Assembly: GCA_964514215.1 (NCBI GenBank)
Contig: CAZEPW010000046.1
Location: forward strand, 1 to 29,919
From: CAYQUC01 sp964514215
GTDB lineage: Bacteria > Pseudomonadota > Gammaproteobacteria > UBA6429 > Thiohalophilaceae
Reading direction: 5' to 3'
Length of the DNA: 29,919 nucleotides
Below, one piece after another: positions 14,509 through 23,610 of the stretch. Under the pieces are notes generated by a model. The model did no database searches. It saw nothing but the letters and a program-made list of their open reading frames with translations, and had not been told where the DNA came from. Position 1 is the stretch's first letter, and the number at the start of each line of letters is the position of its first letter. Position numbers and translations under genes: made by a program.

Positions 14509-15885
14509 ATGAAACATATCCATATACTCGGAATTTGCGGAACATTTATGGGCGGGCTAGCGATTTTAGCGCGAGAACATGGCGTGCGCGTAACAGGCTC
14601 AGATGAAAACGTCTATCCGCCAATGAGCACCCAATTACAAGAAGCCGGAATTGAATTACACTCGGGTTATGATCCGGCAATAATTAAAGACTTAAATCCA
14701 GATTGTGTTGTTATTGGCAATGCTCTGTCGCGTGGCAATGCGGTTGTTGAATATATATTGTCAAATAATATCAAGTATCGCTCGGGACCTCAGTGGTTAG
14801 CTGAAAATGTGTTGCAAGATCGATGGGTTTTAGCCGTTGCAGGCACTCATGGCAAAACAACAACGGCCAGTATGCTGGCATGGATTTTAGATTATGCACA
14901 ATTGAAGCCGGGTTTTCTCATTGGTGGGATTCCTCGAAATTTTGGTATTTCAGCAAAAACCGGTAATTCGCCATTTTTTGTTATTGAAGCCGATGAATAC
15001 GATACCGCTTTTTTTGATAAGCGATCCAAGTTTGTTCATTATAAACCACGAACCTTAGTGTTAAATAATTTGGAGTTTGATCATGCGGATATCTTTAATG
15101 ATCTTGATGCAATTAAAACTCAATTTCATCATTTGTTACGAATTATTCCTGAAAATGGTTTAATTATATCGAATGAAAACGATAAGAATTTAAATGATGT
15201 TATTGCTCAGGGTTGTTGGACAACAGTTGAATATCAAAATAAAAAAAATGGCTGGACATTTAATTTAGTTGCTCAAGACGGGAGTCATTTTGACGTGCTT
15301 TTTAATAACATTAGCCAAGGTGCGGTGCAATGGGCTTTACAGGGGCAGCACAATATAAATAACGCTATTTCAGCGATAGCGGCTGCTCGACACGCAGGAG
15401 TGCCAACAAAACATGCGCTTGATGCCTTGCATAAATTTGAAAATGTTAAACGTCGTATGGAGCTACGTGGAGTGGTAAATGATATTCGGGTGTATGATGA
15501 TTTTGCGCATCATCCAACTGCTATAGCAACTACCTTAAATGGCTTACGAGCGCATGTTTCTAATCAAAAAATCACGGTGATTTTAGAGGCTCGTTCAAAT
15601 ACCATGAAATCCGGTATCCATAATAATAAGCTTCCTCAAGCATTAGCCGCTGCAGATCGCGTGATACTGTATCAAGATAATGGTGATTCGAATTTAAGTG
15701 CGGTTGTTAATCTAATGAATAATAATGGCGCTAGTGCCAGTGTTTTTAATTCGGTTGACGATATTATCGAATCGAGTTGTGCCAATAGCAGCGCGGGTGA
15801 ACACATATTAATTATGAGTAATGGTGGATTTGAAAATATCCATGAACGATTATTAAATGCTATCGCTAAAAAATGGGATTCGTGA
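14509..15885 (+). CDS. mpl: UDP-MurNAc:tripeptide ligase (murein recycling)
   Basis: Mpl attaches recycled L-Ala-gamma-D-Glu-meso-DAP to UDP-N-acetylmuramate, in the cytoplasm. The protein (458 aa) has the Mur-ligase order: an N-terminal Rossmann domain beginning HILGICGTFMGG (typical of Mpl rather than MurC), ATP-binding loop GTHGKTT (112-118), the EADEYDTAFFDKRSKF block and a C-terminal domain with YDDFAHHPTAI. Normal length. The meso-DAP peptidoglycan implied here fits a Gram-negative cell. The ubiX gene follows 51 bases later. Confidence 0.95.
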   Translation: MKHIHILGICGTFMGGLAILAREHGVRVTGSDENVYPPMSTQLQEAGIELHSGYDPAIIKDLNPDCVVIGNALSRGNAVVEYILSNNIKYRSGPQWLAENVLQDRWVLAVAGTHGKTTTASMLAWILDYAQLKPGFLIGGIPRNFGISAKTGNSPFFVIEADEYDTAFFDKRSKFVHYKPRTLVLNNLEFDHADIFNDLDAIKTQFHHLLRIIPENGLIISNENDKNLNDVIAQGCWTTVEYQNKKNGWTFNLVAQDGSHFDVLFNNISQGAVQWALQGQHNINNAISAIAAARHAGVPTKHALDALHKFENVKRRMELRGVVNDIRVYDDFAHHPTAIATTLNGLRAHVSNQKITVILEARSNTMKSGIHNNKLPQALAAADRVILYQDNGDSNLSAVVNLMNNNGASASVFNSVDDIIESSCANSSAGEHILIMSNGGFENIHERLLNAIAKKWDS

Positions 15886-15936
15886 TGTCTACTTTAAACA
15901 GATTAATATTTGAGACCGATATTGGTGGTAACATCA

Positions 15937-16560
15937 GTGAGTAATCAACAGTTAAAAAATGAAATAACAGTTACTCTCGCATTTACCGGTGCGTCAGGAG
16001 CCGCTTATGGTTTACGATTACTCGAATGTTTGTTATCGGCAAAATGTCATGTTAATTTAGTTATATCAAAAGCCGGTCAAATGGTTTTAGCGATGGAGTC
16101 TGAATTAACTATTCCTTCGCGACCACAAGATGCACAGCAATTTTTAAGTGAACATTTTAATGCTGCACCGGGTTTACTCAAAGTTTATGGCCGTGATGAT
16201 TGGATGGCTCCGATGGCAAGTGGTACGGGGTGTTCTGATGCGATGGTTATCTGTCCCTGCACTGCGGGTGCTTTATCAGCGGTTGCTCAGGGTACTAGTG
16301 ATAATCTGATTGAGCGTGCTGCTGATGTTGTTATAAAAGAACACCGGACGTTAATTTTGCTTGTACGCGAAACCCCATTGTCAGCGATACATCTGGAAAA
16401 TATGTTGAAACTAGCTCGATTGGGTGTGGTTATTATGCCTGCAAATCCCGGTTTTTATCAAAAACCAACATCGGTTAATGATTTGGTTGATTTTATGGTC
16501 GCACGCATATTGGATCATCTAAACATCCAACACCAATTATTACCATGTTGGGGTGAGTAA
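15937..16560 (+). CDS. ubiX: Flavin prenyltransferase UbiX
   Basis: UbiX adds a dimethylallyl group to FMN to make prenyl-FMN, the cofactor of the UbiD decarboxylase in ubiquinone synthesis. The protein shows the N-terminal TGASGAAYGLRLLE FMN-binding loop, MASGTGCSDAMVICPCTAGALSAVA, the EHRTLILLVRETPLS segment and IMPANPGFYQKP, all standard. Start choice is uncertain: a GTG at 15937 gives 207 residues and normal N-terminal spacing, whereas an in-frame TTG at 15910 adds nine residues. The gene lies downstream of mpl on the same strand. Confidence 0.92.
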   Translation: MSNQQLKNEITVTLAFTGASGAAYGLRLLECLLSAKCHVNLVISKAGQMVLAMESELTIPSRPQDAQQFLSEHFNAAPGLLKVYGRDDWMAPMASGTGCSDAMVICPCTAGALSAVAQGTSDNLIERAADVVIKEHRTLILLVRETPLSAIHLENMLKLARLGVVIMPANPGFYQKPTSVNDLVDFMVARILDHLNIQHQLLPCWGE

Positions 16561-16714
16561 ACAGCAATAATACTTGATAGTTAACATTATTTTATAAAAT
16601 AGTTTGAATTGTGTCTTAACCCAGTCTAAATTTTAATAGTAATACCTCAAGAAATAGCAGTCTCTCGAATCGCGACTTGAATATTATTAATCTTTAATAT
16701 TGTGTTTTTATGAA

Positions 16715-17299
16715 ATGACTCAGAAAATCCCATTATTTCCATTGCAAACGGTTTTGTTTCCCGGAGGGCCGCTGCCGTTAAGAATCTTTGAGCCTCGTTA
16801 TCTCGATATGGTGAGTGATTGCATGAAAAACGACATTGGTATTGGTGTGGTTTTGATTCGAGATGGGCTTGAGGTTGGTAAGGCGGCACAAACCCATAAC
16901 ATTGGCACTGTCAGTAAAATAACCTATTGGAATAAACGTAATGACGGTGTTTTAGGGGTGACTGTTCGGGGTGAGCAGCGTTTTAAAATTATCTCTCATC
17001 ATGTTGAGCACAGTCAGTTAGTGGTGGCCGAAGTTGATTTAATTGCAAATGATCCCATTACGCCAATTCCGATTCAATACAAACCCATGATTAGTTTATT
17101 ACACCAGATTATTGATCAGCTAGAACCACCTTATACCACGATGCCAACAAATTATGACGATGCCGGTTGGGTTGGTTCGCGTTTAGTTGAGTTATTACCG
17201 ATGGAATTACAGCAAAAACAAGATTATTTAAAACTTTATGATCCTTTAGAGCGTCTAGAAAGTTTAAGCGAGAGTCTTGAACGAATGGAAGTGTGGTAG
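16715..17299 (+). CDS. Lon N-terminal-domain protein (LON substrate-binding)
   Basis: The protein contains only the substrate-binding N-terminal domain of Lon protease: IPLFPLQTVLFPGGPLPLRIFEPRY is the family signature. The ATPase and peptidase domains are absent, as is normal for this group of about 190-residue stand-alone proteins. The ATG at 16715 gives 194 aa and a first strand beginning at residue 3; a TTG at 16700 is less likely. Function is not established; binding of unfolded or specific proteins is plausible. It converges on the DedA-type gene seven bases away. Confidence 0.9.
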   Translation: MTQKIPLFPLQTVLFPGGPLPLRIFEPRYLDMVSDCMKNDIGIGVVLIRDGLEVGKAAQTHNIGTVSKITYWNKRNDGVLGVTVRGEQRFKIISHHVEHSQLVVAEVDLIANDPITPIPIQYKPMISLLHQIIDQLEPPYTTMPTNYDDAGWVGSRLVELLPMELQQKQDYLKLYDPLERLESLSESLERMEVW

Positions 17300-17306
17300 A
17301 AAACGT

Positions 17307-19283
17307 TTAATTTGATAGCAACATAATAGTATGGCTAAAAATGTTATGTTTTCGGTATCGTATTTTTAAATTACGTTTTGAAAAATCAGCTGCAATGGCA
17401 GTTAGTTGTTTATTATTCAATAACACTGTTTTTAACATCATCACTCCCGCTATATTCACTTTTACTAGTTTGGTTAGCGTACCTTGCCATAATGGTTTGG
17501 CTTTTTTCTCTGGGTTGAATTGTTTTATTTTAAAATCAGTTTGCCATAGTCGTATTACAACTATTTCATTGTTAAAATATTGGATAAAACGAAGTTGTTC
17601 ATATTTGCCGTTATGCAGGTGCGGGTATATGGCCAGTGATTTAATGTTTGCTTGGCTATTTAATAATTGCAATATTTCAGAAAATTTTACGGCTGGTGAT
17701 GATAACCACTGGTGTTGATTTGTTTCAGAATTTAAATTTAGGGCTTTGATAATATCTTGTTTAGAGCCTAACCATTGGATATTAAAAGGAGATTTGGGTT
17801 TATTGATAAAACCTAAGCGATGTGATGGTAATTTTTTCCAAACATGATTTTCCCATATTGAATTTTCAATTAATAGTGACTGTTTTGAAATTTCAGGTAT
17901 TGAAAAGCTATTAGGTAAAATAATTAATTTGAATAAAAACAAGATTAATAAAGTAAGTCCTACTTTATTTTGAAATTTTATTGATAATTTGTTTTGTGTA
18001 TTATGATGGCGATAACTGCTTGTTAGTAAAACTATCCAAAAAAATGAAAAGCCAGATGATAAAATCAAAGGAATGACATTTTCATTATCATAATAAATTA
18101 ATGACAACATTATTGTTGAAATTAAGGTGTAACATATGCCGTAAAATAGCACTTTTCGTTTTGTTGTGGTATTAAAAGTTAAAATAAAGGTTAAAAAAAA
18201 GTAGATATTGCTTGTTGCTAAGTTTAGATTTTTGTCGATATTAAAATAATGAGTTAAAAATATTTGAATAATACTAATTAATATAAAATTAAATATAAAA
18301 TATTGAAATAAAAACTTGTTTTTGTTTAAAATTATTATAATTAAAATGAATGTTGATAAAAATAACAACCAGTTTAAACCCGTTAGGTTTAATAAGGTCA
18401 CGACGAAATGATTGCTCGCGGGGCTATTAAATGCCAAAAAAATATTTTTTAGAAAAATATCAACATCAGTAGCTTGCTCAAACGTACCTAGCAACATTGG
18501 TATAATAAAAAAGACTGATGCAAAAATTAAAAACAGCAAAAATAATAGGCTGAAGATATTTTTATCTGAATATTTATTTTCGAGCAATATGCTAGGTACT
18601 TTTCCAGTAATTGGATGTTTGTGACTCCATTTAAGTAATAATTCGATGCTTTGATCTATTTTTGGTAATAGGTATAAATAGCTGGTTTTAATAAACCAAA
18701 AAATTAGCCATAATAATATACCGATAACTATCACTAAAATTATTAACCGACCTGCAATGTCACTGGCAAATTCAAGTGATAAACCAATGACAAAGCCCGG
18801 TAATAATACTACAGGGGCCCAAATTGAAGCAGAAAATACATTGCTGATAAAAAACTGTTTGCGTGGCATTTGAAACATACCCGCAATGGCGGGCACGATA
18901 GGACGTAATGGGCCGATGAACCGACCTAAAATAATGCTTTTATGGCCATGGCGTTCAAAAAAATTTATGCCTTTTTGAAAGGTTTTTGGGTAGCGTGAAA
19001 TCGGCCATAGCGTACTTAGTTTGTCTTTGTAATGATACCCCAGATAATAACTAATGCTATCACCGGCAATAGCACCGGCAAATGCAAGCAAAACTGCGTA
19101 GAAAAATGGGAATTGGTTGGTCGCAAGATAAGCACCAATAAGCAACATCAATAAAACACCGGGCACGATAATGCCGACAATCGCAAGTGATTCTATTAGT
19201 GCAATAAAAAAAATGGTAAAACCAAATAAAACGGGGTGATCAGCTAGCCAAGAAAAAATCGACACTGTAGTTGATTTGTCCAT
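17307..19283 (-). CDS. DedA-PAP2-like-LssY membrane protein
   Basis: The 658-residue inner-membrane protein has three parts. Residues 1-205 are a DedA (SNARE-associated/VTT) domain, with ALIESLAIVGIIVPG and GRFIGPLRPIVPAIAGMF. Residues about 235-450 are a hydrophobic region with five or more helices in the place of a PAP2 phosphatase. The PAP2 signature motifs (KX6RP, PSGH, SRX5HX3D) are not visible, so that activity appears lost. Residues 465-658 match the LssY C-terminal type domain, with PLWQGTLTK as a landmark. DedA proteins include undecaprenyl-phosphate and phospholipid flippases. A role in lipid-carrier turnover is inferred. The PAP2-like region is very AT-rich. Confidence 0.8.
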   Translation of the reverse strand: MDKSTTVSIFSWLADHPVLFGFTIFFIALIESLAIVGIIVPGVLLMLLIGAYLATNQFPFFYAVLLAFAGAIAGDSISYYLGYHYKDKLSTLWPISRYPKTFQKGINFFERHGHKSIILGRFIGPLRPIVPAIAGMFQMPRKQFFISNVFSASIWAPVVLLPGFVIGLSLEFASDIAGRLIILVIVIGILLWLIFWFIKTSYLYLLPKIDQSIELLLKWSHKHPITGKVPSILLENKYSDKNIFSLLFLLFLIFASVFFIIPMLLGTFEQATDVDIFLKNIFLAFNSPASNHFVVTLLNLTGLNWLLFLSTFILIIIILNKNKFLFQYFIFNFILISIIQIFLTHYFNIDKNLNLATSNIYFFLTFILTFNTTTKRKVLFYGICYTLISTIMLSLIYYDNENVIPLILSSGFSFFWIVLLTSSYRHHNTQNKLSIKFQNKVGLTLLILFLFKLIILPNSFSIPEISKQSLLIENSIWENHVWKKLPSHRLGFINKPKSPFNIQWLGSKQDIIKALNLNSETNQHQWLSSPAVKFSEILQLLNSQANIKSLAIYPHLHNGKYEQLRFIQYFNNEIVVIRLWQTDFKIKQFNPEKKAKPLWQGTLTKLVKVNIAGVMMLKTVLLNNKQLTAIAADFSKRNLKIRYRKHNIFSHTIMLLSN

Positions 19284-19344
19284 TTTATTTCTCGATAGGG
19301 CGTTTTGACTTTGTTAAGGATAATAAATCGATAATGTGTCTCTC

Positions 19345-19370
19345 GCTTCTGTTTATTGTAAAACAGAAGC
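19345..19370 (-). terminator. Hairpin downstream of the thiE-hemL gene
   Basis: GCTTCTGTTT and AAACAGAAGC form a perfect ten-pair stem over a six-base loop. It lies 48 bases after the hemL stop on the minus strand and 62 bases before the DedA start. There is no good U-tract, so it may be a terminator, a transcript-end stabiliser or a leader structure. Confidence 0.5.
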
Positions 19371-19417
19371 GGAGTTTATCGTTGAAAAATGTTACATCAA
19401 CTTTCATTGTGGTTACA

Positions 19418-21352
19418 TTACTTTAGGTTTTTAAATACGTTGCTCGCAGCGTCAATGGTATTTTGAATGTCTTCATCGGAATGTGCACTCGACACAAATC
19501 CAGCTTCATAAGCAGATGGTGCCATGTAAATACCTTGGTCTAGCATGCCATGATAGAATTTTTTAAATCGATCAATATTGCATTTATTGACTTGTGCAAA
19601 ACTAGTGATTTGTTTATCGTCAGTAAAAAATAGTCCAAACATTGCGCCGATGACATTGGCGCTCATGGATATTCCGGCTGCTTTAGCCGCGGCTACGATG
19701 CCATTGGTGAGTGTAATTACTTTGGCATTAATAGCATCATAAAAACCTGCTTTAGATATCAGGTTTAAATTAGCAAGGCCAGCTGCCATTGCGATAGGAT
19801 TGCCAGATAATGTACCTGCTTGATAGACTGGGCCTAGTGGTGCTATTTGTTCCATGATGTCACGTCTACCACCAAAAGCACCAACGGGCATTCCGCCACC
19901 GATGACTTTACCAAGTGTTGTTAAATCGGGTGTTATACCATAGTGTGCTTGAGCGCCACCAAGAGCAACTCTAAAACCTGTCATGACTTCATCAAAAATT
20001 AATACCGATTTATATTCGGTACAGATTTCGCGTAAGCCTTCTAAGAATCCTGCTACTGGTGGGATGCAGTTCATATTGCCGGCTACGGGCTCTACTATGA
20101 TACAGGCAATTTGATCACCGATTTCAGCAAAAGCATCTTGCACTGATTTAATATCATTATAATCAAGTGTAATGGTGTGTTCTGCTAATGAAGCGGGCAC
20201 TCCCGGTGATGTTGGAACGCCCATTGTTAATGCACCGGAACCGGCTTTTATTAACAGTGAATCAGCATGTCCATGATAACAGCCTTCAAATTTTACGATT
20301 TTATCACGGCCAGTATAACCGCGAGCAAGTCGAATCGCACTCATGGTTGCTTCAGTGCCTGAGCTTACCATTCGAATTAATTCCATCGAGGGCATTATGT
20401 CACAGACTTTTTTAGCCATCTCGGTTTCTAATATCGTTGGTGCGCCAAAGCTAAGACCTTGCTCTGCAGTGCTTTGTACTGCACTAATAACATCGGGGTG
20501 AGCGTGGCCTAAAATCATTGGCCCCCATGAAGCAACGTAATCAATATAACGATTATTATTCTCATCAATCAAGTATGCACCGCTGCCTTTTTTAAAAAAT
20601 ATGGGGTCACCACCAACGCCATTAAATGCGCGCACAGGTGAATTTACACCACCGGGAATATATTTTTTTGCTAAAGTAAAAGGGTTACTTTGTTGTTCTT
20701 GTTCAGGTTTGTTTTGCTGTGTTGCATTAAACATAGTTACGAATCCTTTTGTCGTGGTCGTTATATCTTTTTCAGCGTTGAATATACCACGAGTGATGGC
20801 GACCATGTCAGCACCGGTGTCAATTAATTGCTGTGCATTATCTAAAGTTATACCGCCAATAGCGGCTATTGGGATTGATATTTCGTCTCGGGCTTTGAGT
20901 AAGACATCTAATTCTGCATGGGGTGCGTCGGGTTTACTTTTAGAGGTAAAAAAAGCGCCAAAAGCAACATAACTGGCACCTGCTGATTGTGCTATTCGAG
21001 CGTTTTCAATTTTGTTGTTACAGGTAACCCCTATAATATAGCTTGAGCCGAGAAAATTGCGGGCAATTTTGCAGGGGATATCGTTTTGACCAAGGTGTAC
21101 GCCATCAGCACCGATTGCACGGGCCAAGGCTAAATCGTCATTGATAATCAGAGGCACATCATGCTTTCGACATAGATCCAAAATATCACGTGCTTCTTTT
21201 TCTCGATCGTAGGTATGATTGGTTTTATTTCGGTATTGTATGATGGCTGCACCACCATTAATGGTATTTTGGGCGTGCTTTAGAATTTCACCTTGCTCAA
21301 TATTTTCAACGTCGAGAATGGCATACACTCCCCTAAGATCCTGGCGTACCAT
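19418..21352 (-). CDS. thiE-hemL: In-frame fusion: thiamine-phosphate synthase and glutamate-1-semialdehyde aminomutase
   Basis: One open frame of 644 residues joins two normally separate enzymes. Residues 1-203 are ThiE, joining HMP-pyrophosphate and thiazole-phosphate: IIQYRNK (37-43), NDD (71-73), GVHLGQ (84-89), the FTSKSKPDAP loop (135-144) and GGI (166-168). Residues 225-644 are HemL, making 5-aminolevulinate from glutamate semialdehyde: KKYIPGGVNSPVRAF, SGTEATMSAIR, DEVMTGFR and PLP lysine K482 in LGKVIGGG. A Gln/Pro/Glu-rich linker joins them. An internal ATG (M207, at 20734) has AAAAGGA eight bases upstream, so free HemL may also be made. AAGGAG precedes the ThiE start. thiD lies 62 bases upstream. 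Confidence 0.88.
   Translation of the reverse strand: MVRQDLRGVYAILDVENIEQGEILKHAQNTINGGAAIIQYRNKTNHTYDREKEARDILDLCRKHDVPLIINDDLALARAIGADGVHLGQNDIPCKIARNFLGSSYIIGVTCNNKIENARIAQSAGASYVAFGAFFTSKSKPDAPHAELDVLLKARDEISIPIAAIGGITLDNAQQLIDTGADMVAITRGIFNAEKDITTTTKGFVTMFNATQQNKPEQEQQSNPFTLAKKYIPGGVNSPVRAFNGVGGDPIFFKKGSGAYLIDENNNRYIDYVASWGPMILGHAHPDVISAVQSTAEQGLSFGAPTILETEMAKKVCDIMPSMELIRMVSSGTEATMSAIRLARGYTGRDKIVKFEGCYHGHADSLLIKAGSGALTMGVPTSPGVPASLAEHTITLDYNDIKSVQDAFAEIGDQIACIIVEPVAGNMNCIPPVAGFLEGLREICTEYKSVLIFDEVMTGFRVALGGAQAHYGITPDLTTLGKVIGGGMPVGAFGGRRDIMEQIAPLGPVYQAGTLSGNPIAMAAGLANLNLISKAGFYDAINAKVITLTNGIVAAAKAAGISMSANVIGAMFGLFFTDDKQITSFAQVNKCNIDRFKKFYHGMLDQGIYMAPSAYEAGFVSSAHSDEDIQNTIDAASNVFKNLK
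20732..20750 (-). promoter_or_regulatory. Internal Shine-Dalgarno site and ATG for HemL
   Basis: Within the thiE-hemL frame, AAAAGGA (20750-20744, minus strand) is followed by nine bases and ATG (20734-20732). The Met begins the segment that would be the N-terminus of a normal HemL. This supports independent initiation, either as a relic of the unfused gene or still in use. Confidence 0.5.
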
Positions 21353-21414
21353 GAAATATAACTCCTTAATTCTATTCTTATTTTACGGCTTTAAACATTT
21401 TAGCTAGTTGTGCT

Positions 21415-22203
21415 TTAGCTGAGCAGGTGAAATCGATTGGGTAATAGCTGCCCGAGGCCAACTTTGTTAGCATTTAGCAATGTATTATAGGTGTATTGTT
21501 GGGCTTTATACACAGCAGATTCAATGCTTTGGCCTTGGGCAATATAGGTCGCAAGACTGGCTGCCAAGGTGCAGCCTGAGCCGTGATAATCATGCTCTAA
21601 ACGTGGCCAGTGGTGAGTGATAACGTGATTGTTAAAATACCAGGAGTTACTGACGTCATCCGAGTTTTCATGGCTACCGGTAATCAACACCGATTGGCAA
21701 CCTGTTTTGATGATATATTCTGCGCATTCAGTAAGGTTATCAGAGCCTAATGCTATTTGACGGGCTTCAATTGAGTTGGGGGTTATGATACTTGCAAGTG
21801 GCATTAATTTAGTTATAAGGTGTTGATAAGCGATTGAATCACTTAGTGCGCCACCACCACCTGCAACAAATATTGGATCGATAACCAAAGGAATTTCGGG
21901 ATAATCCATTACAATTTTTACGATGACATCGATAATTTTTTCGTCAGCAATCATTCCAAGTTTAAAACAATGGATGGCAATGTCATCTAATATGCAGCGC
22001 GCTTGTTGTTCGATAAGTTGACTATCGACATTGATATAAGCTTGAACGGCGCGAGTATCTTGAACGGTTAAAGCCGTTATTATCGAGCAAGGCTTGGCTC
22101 CAAGACTGGTGATGGTTTCGATGTCGGCTTGGATACCCGCACCACCACTTGGATCGAGTCCAGAAAATACTAATAAATTGGCTTGTTTTTTATTTGACAT
22201 CAT
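21415..22203 (-). CDS. thiD: Hydroxymethylpyrimidine/phosphomethylpyrimidine kinase
   Basis: ThiD phosphorylates HMP and HMP-phosphate to the pyrophosphate used by ThiE. The 262-residue protein has the ribokinase-fold N-terminus FSGLDPSGGAGIQADIET, the central VIDPIFVAGGGGAL and TPNSIEA segments, and the catalytic/anion-hole DYHGSGCTLAASLA near the C-terminus. In family proteins the last carries the base Cys/Asp region. It precedes thiE-hemL in the same direction, so thiamine and tetrapyrrole genes share a transcript. No TPP riboswitch was found in the leader. Confidence 0.95.
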   Translation of the reverse strand: MMSNKKQANLLVFSGLDPSGGAGIQADIETITSLGAKPCSIITALTVQDTRAVQAYINVDSQLIEQQARCILDDIAIHCFKLGMIADEKIIDVIVKIVMDYPEIPLVIDPIFVAGGGGALSDSIAYQHLITKLMPLASIITPNSIEARQIALGSDNLTECAEYIIKTGCQSVLITGSHENSDDVSNSWYFNNHVITHHWPRLEHDYHGSGCTLAASLATYIAQGQSIESAVYKAQQYTYNTLLNANKVGLGQLLPNRFHLLS

Positions 22204-22313
22204 TCACGCTATCTCTTTTGCGCTAGACTACTATAGCTTAATTGTATCATTAGCGAAATCACCCGTGTTATATTAACGGGATATTATATTTGTAATAATT
22301 CAAGGAGATTGCT

Positions 22314-22478
22314 TTGAAATCGTATTTATGTGTTGTTTGTGGTTATGTTTATGATGAAGAAAAAGGGGCTCCAAATGAAGGTTTGGCTCCAGGCACCAAA
22401 TGGGAAGACGTTCCTGACTCTTGGATTTGCCCTGAGTGTGGTGTAACTAAAAAAGATTTTGAAATGGTTGAAGTTTAG
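22314..22478 (+). CDS. Rubredoxin
   Basis: A short gene of 54 codons, starting with TTG, encodes a full-length rubredoxin, a one-electron carrier with one iron held by four cysteines. Ligands are C6 and C9 (CVVCGYVYD) and C39 and C42 (CPECGV). The central EGLAPGTKWEDVPDSW is typical. AAGGAG at 22302-22307 stands six bases before the TTG, which fixes the start. It is divergent from thiD. The redox partner is not in the window; rubredoxins serve alkane hydroxylases, oxidative-stress reductases and others. Confidence 0.95.
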   Translation: MKSYLCVVCGYVYDEEKGAPNEGLAPGTKWEDVPDSWICPECGVTKKDFEMVEV

Positions 22479-22661
22479 GTCTGGAAGTATTTATTTTTCT
22501 AGTAGCATTTTTACTATTCATTAGACCCTACAAGCTGAATGCTCGCTGAACAAAAATTTCGCTGATATTATATTAGATTTATATAATACCAAGGTTCAGC
22601 TTGGATTCATGCGTAATGCACTTTAATAGCTGTAAGAGATAAATATTACAGGTAAGGTGTT

Positions 22662-23507
22662 ATGTATCATTTCAATTTAGTTCTACACAGTTCAACAACA
22701 AAATCTAAGGGAATATTTTATGCTTTAGTGGCGTTGTTGATGTCATTTAGTTTTTTTCAAGTCAGTTATCTACATGCTGCTGAACGAATGAGTTATTCGA
22801 TTGATAACAGCAGTAATGCTAAATTGCCTATTAAAGATGAATTATTATTAGATAAAAATTTTCGTCTAGCACCCGCTCTTATTACACAAGGTGAACAAAT
22901 TCCATTAACAACATCGAATCAGCGAATTTATATTGCGAATCCTGATAATGGTAATCAGATTTCAGCTAACTCTCAAGGCGGTATTTTTTCCATTTATGAT
23001 GCGAGTGTTGGGTTAATTCATGATGATGATGGTGATGGTTTTTATCACCAATTTAGTGTGACTTTTGATGCTGATATTAGTTTTGGCTCGGCATTGGTAT
23101 TTGCAAGAATGTACATTAGTTATGAAGGTGGTCCGTGGAATTATTATTACACCACTAAAACATTTGAAATAATTACCGATAGTAATTTTGATGCTCACAC
23201 AGTTGAAACCATTTTCACGAGCGGATATGCACCGGGTCGTTATGATATTCGTATTGAGTTATTTGAAGCCGGCTGGACGGGTAGTGTGGCGAGTTATGGT
23301 CCGATTGATGATCTTGATTTAAACTATTTACCATTAGAGGATGAAGAGCATGAGTTTTTTGAAAGTGTTGCTGCAGCAGGTTGCAGTTTAAGTCCTAATG
23401 CCCGTTTTGATCCGGTCCTACCGCTGTTATTTCTATTAAGTTTGTTGTATTTTTTTAGGCGGTTTTATCAAAAGAATACAGTTAATAAACTATCGGCTAC
23501 ATCATAA
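22662..23507 (+). CDS. Exported protein with C-terminal sorting signal (choice-of-anchor H-like)
   Basis: The 281-residue protein has an N-terminal signal peptide (about 15-40, ending LHAA). Its middle domain contains DDDGDGFYHQFSVTFDAD, a calcium-loop-like segment, and SYEGGPWNYYYTT. The C-terminus has a three-part sorting tail: GCSLSPNARFDP, then a hydrophobic helix (VLPLLFLLSLLYFF), then a basic cluster (RRFYQK). The middle resembles the 'choice-of-anchor H' group as I recall it, and the tail resembles JDVT-CTERM-type tails, which are processed by an intramembrane protease. Both names are from memory of motif shape. The likely location is the cell envelope or surface. Confidence 0.65.
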   Translation: MYHFNLVLHSSTTKSKGIFYALVALLMSFSFFQVSYLHAAERMSYSIDNSSNAKLPIKDELLLDKNFRLAPALITQGEQIPLTTSNQRIYIANPDNGNQISANSQGGIFSIYDASVGLIHDDDGDGFYHQFSVTFDADISFGSALVFARMYISYEGGPWNYYYTTKTFEIITDSNFDAHTVETIFTSGYAPGRYDIRIELFEAGWTGSVASYGPIDDLDLNYLPLEDEEHEFFESVAAAGCSLSPNARFDPVLPLLFLLSLLYFFRRFYQKNTVNKLSATS

Positions 23508-23610
23508 TCAAAATACCTTATATATATTCTGGAGATAATTATTTTTTTGAGCTAGATGCTGATCTTAGGTCTACTATAATGGTAATCAGCATAAAAATTG
23601 GAAAATAATA

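Noticed and set aside
20601..20972. Plus-strand frames inside thiE-hemL, and similar frames opposite dinB, lexA and the DedA-type gene
   Set aside because: They lie wholly on the other strand of well-supported genes, have no family motifs and no ribosome sites.
22204..22313. TPP riboswitch before thiD
   Set aside because: The conserved CTGAGA and ACCTGA-type blocks were not seen on the minus strand in this short leader.
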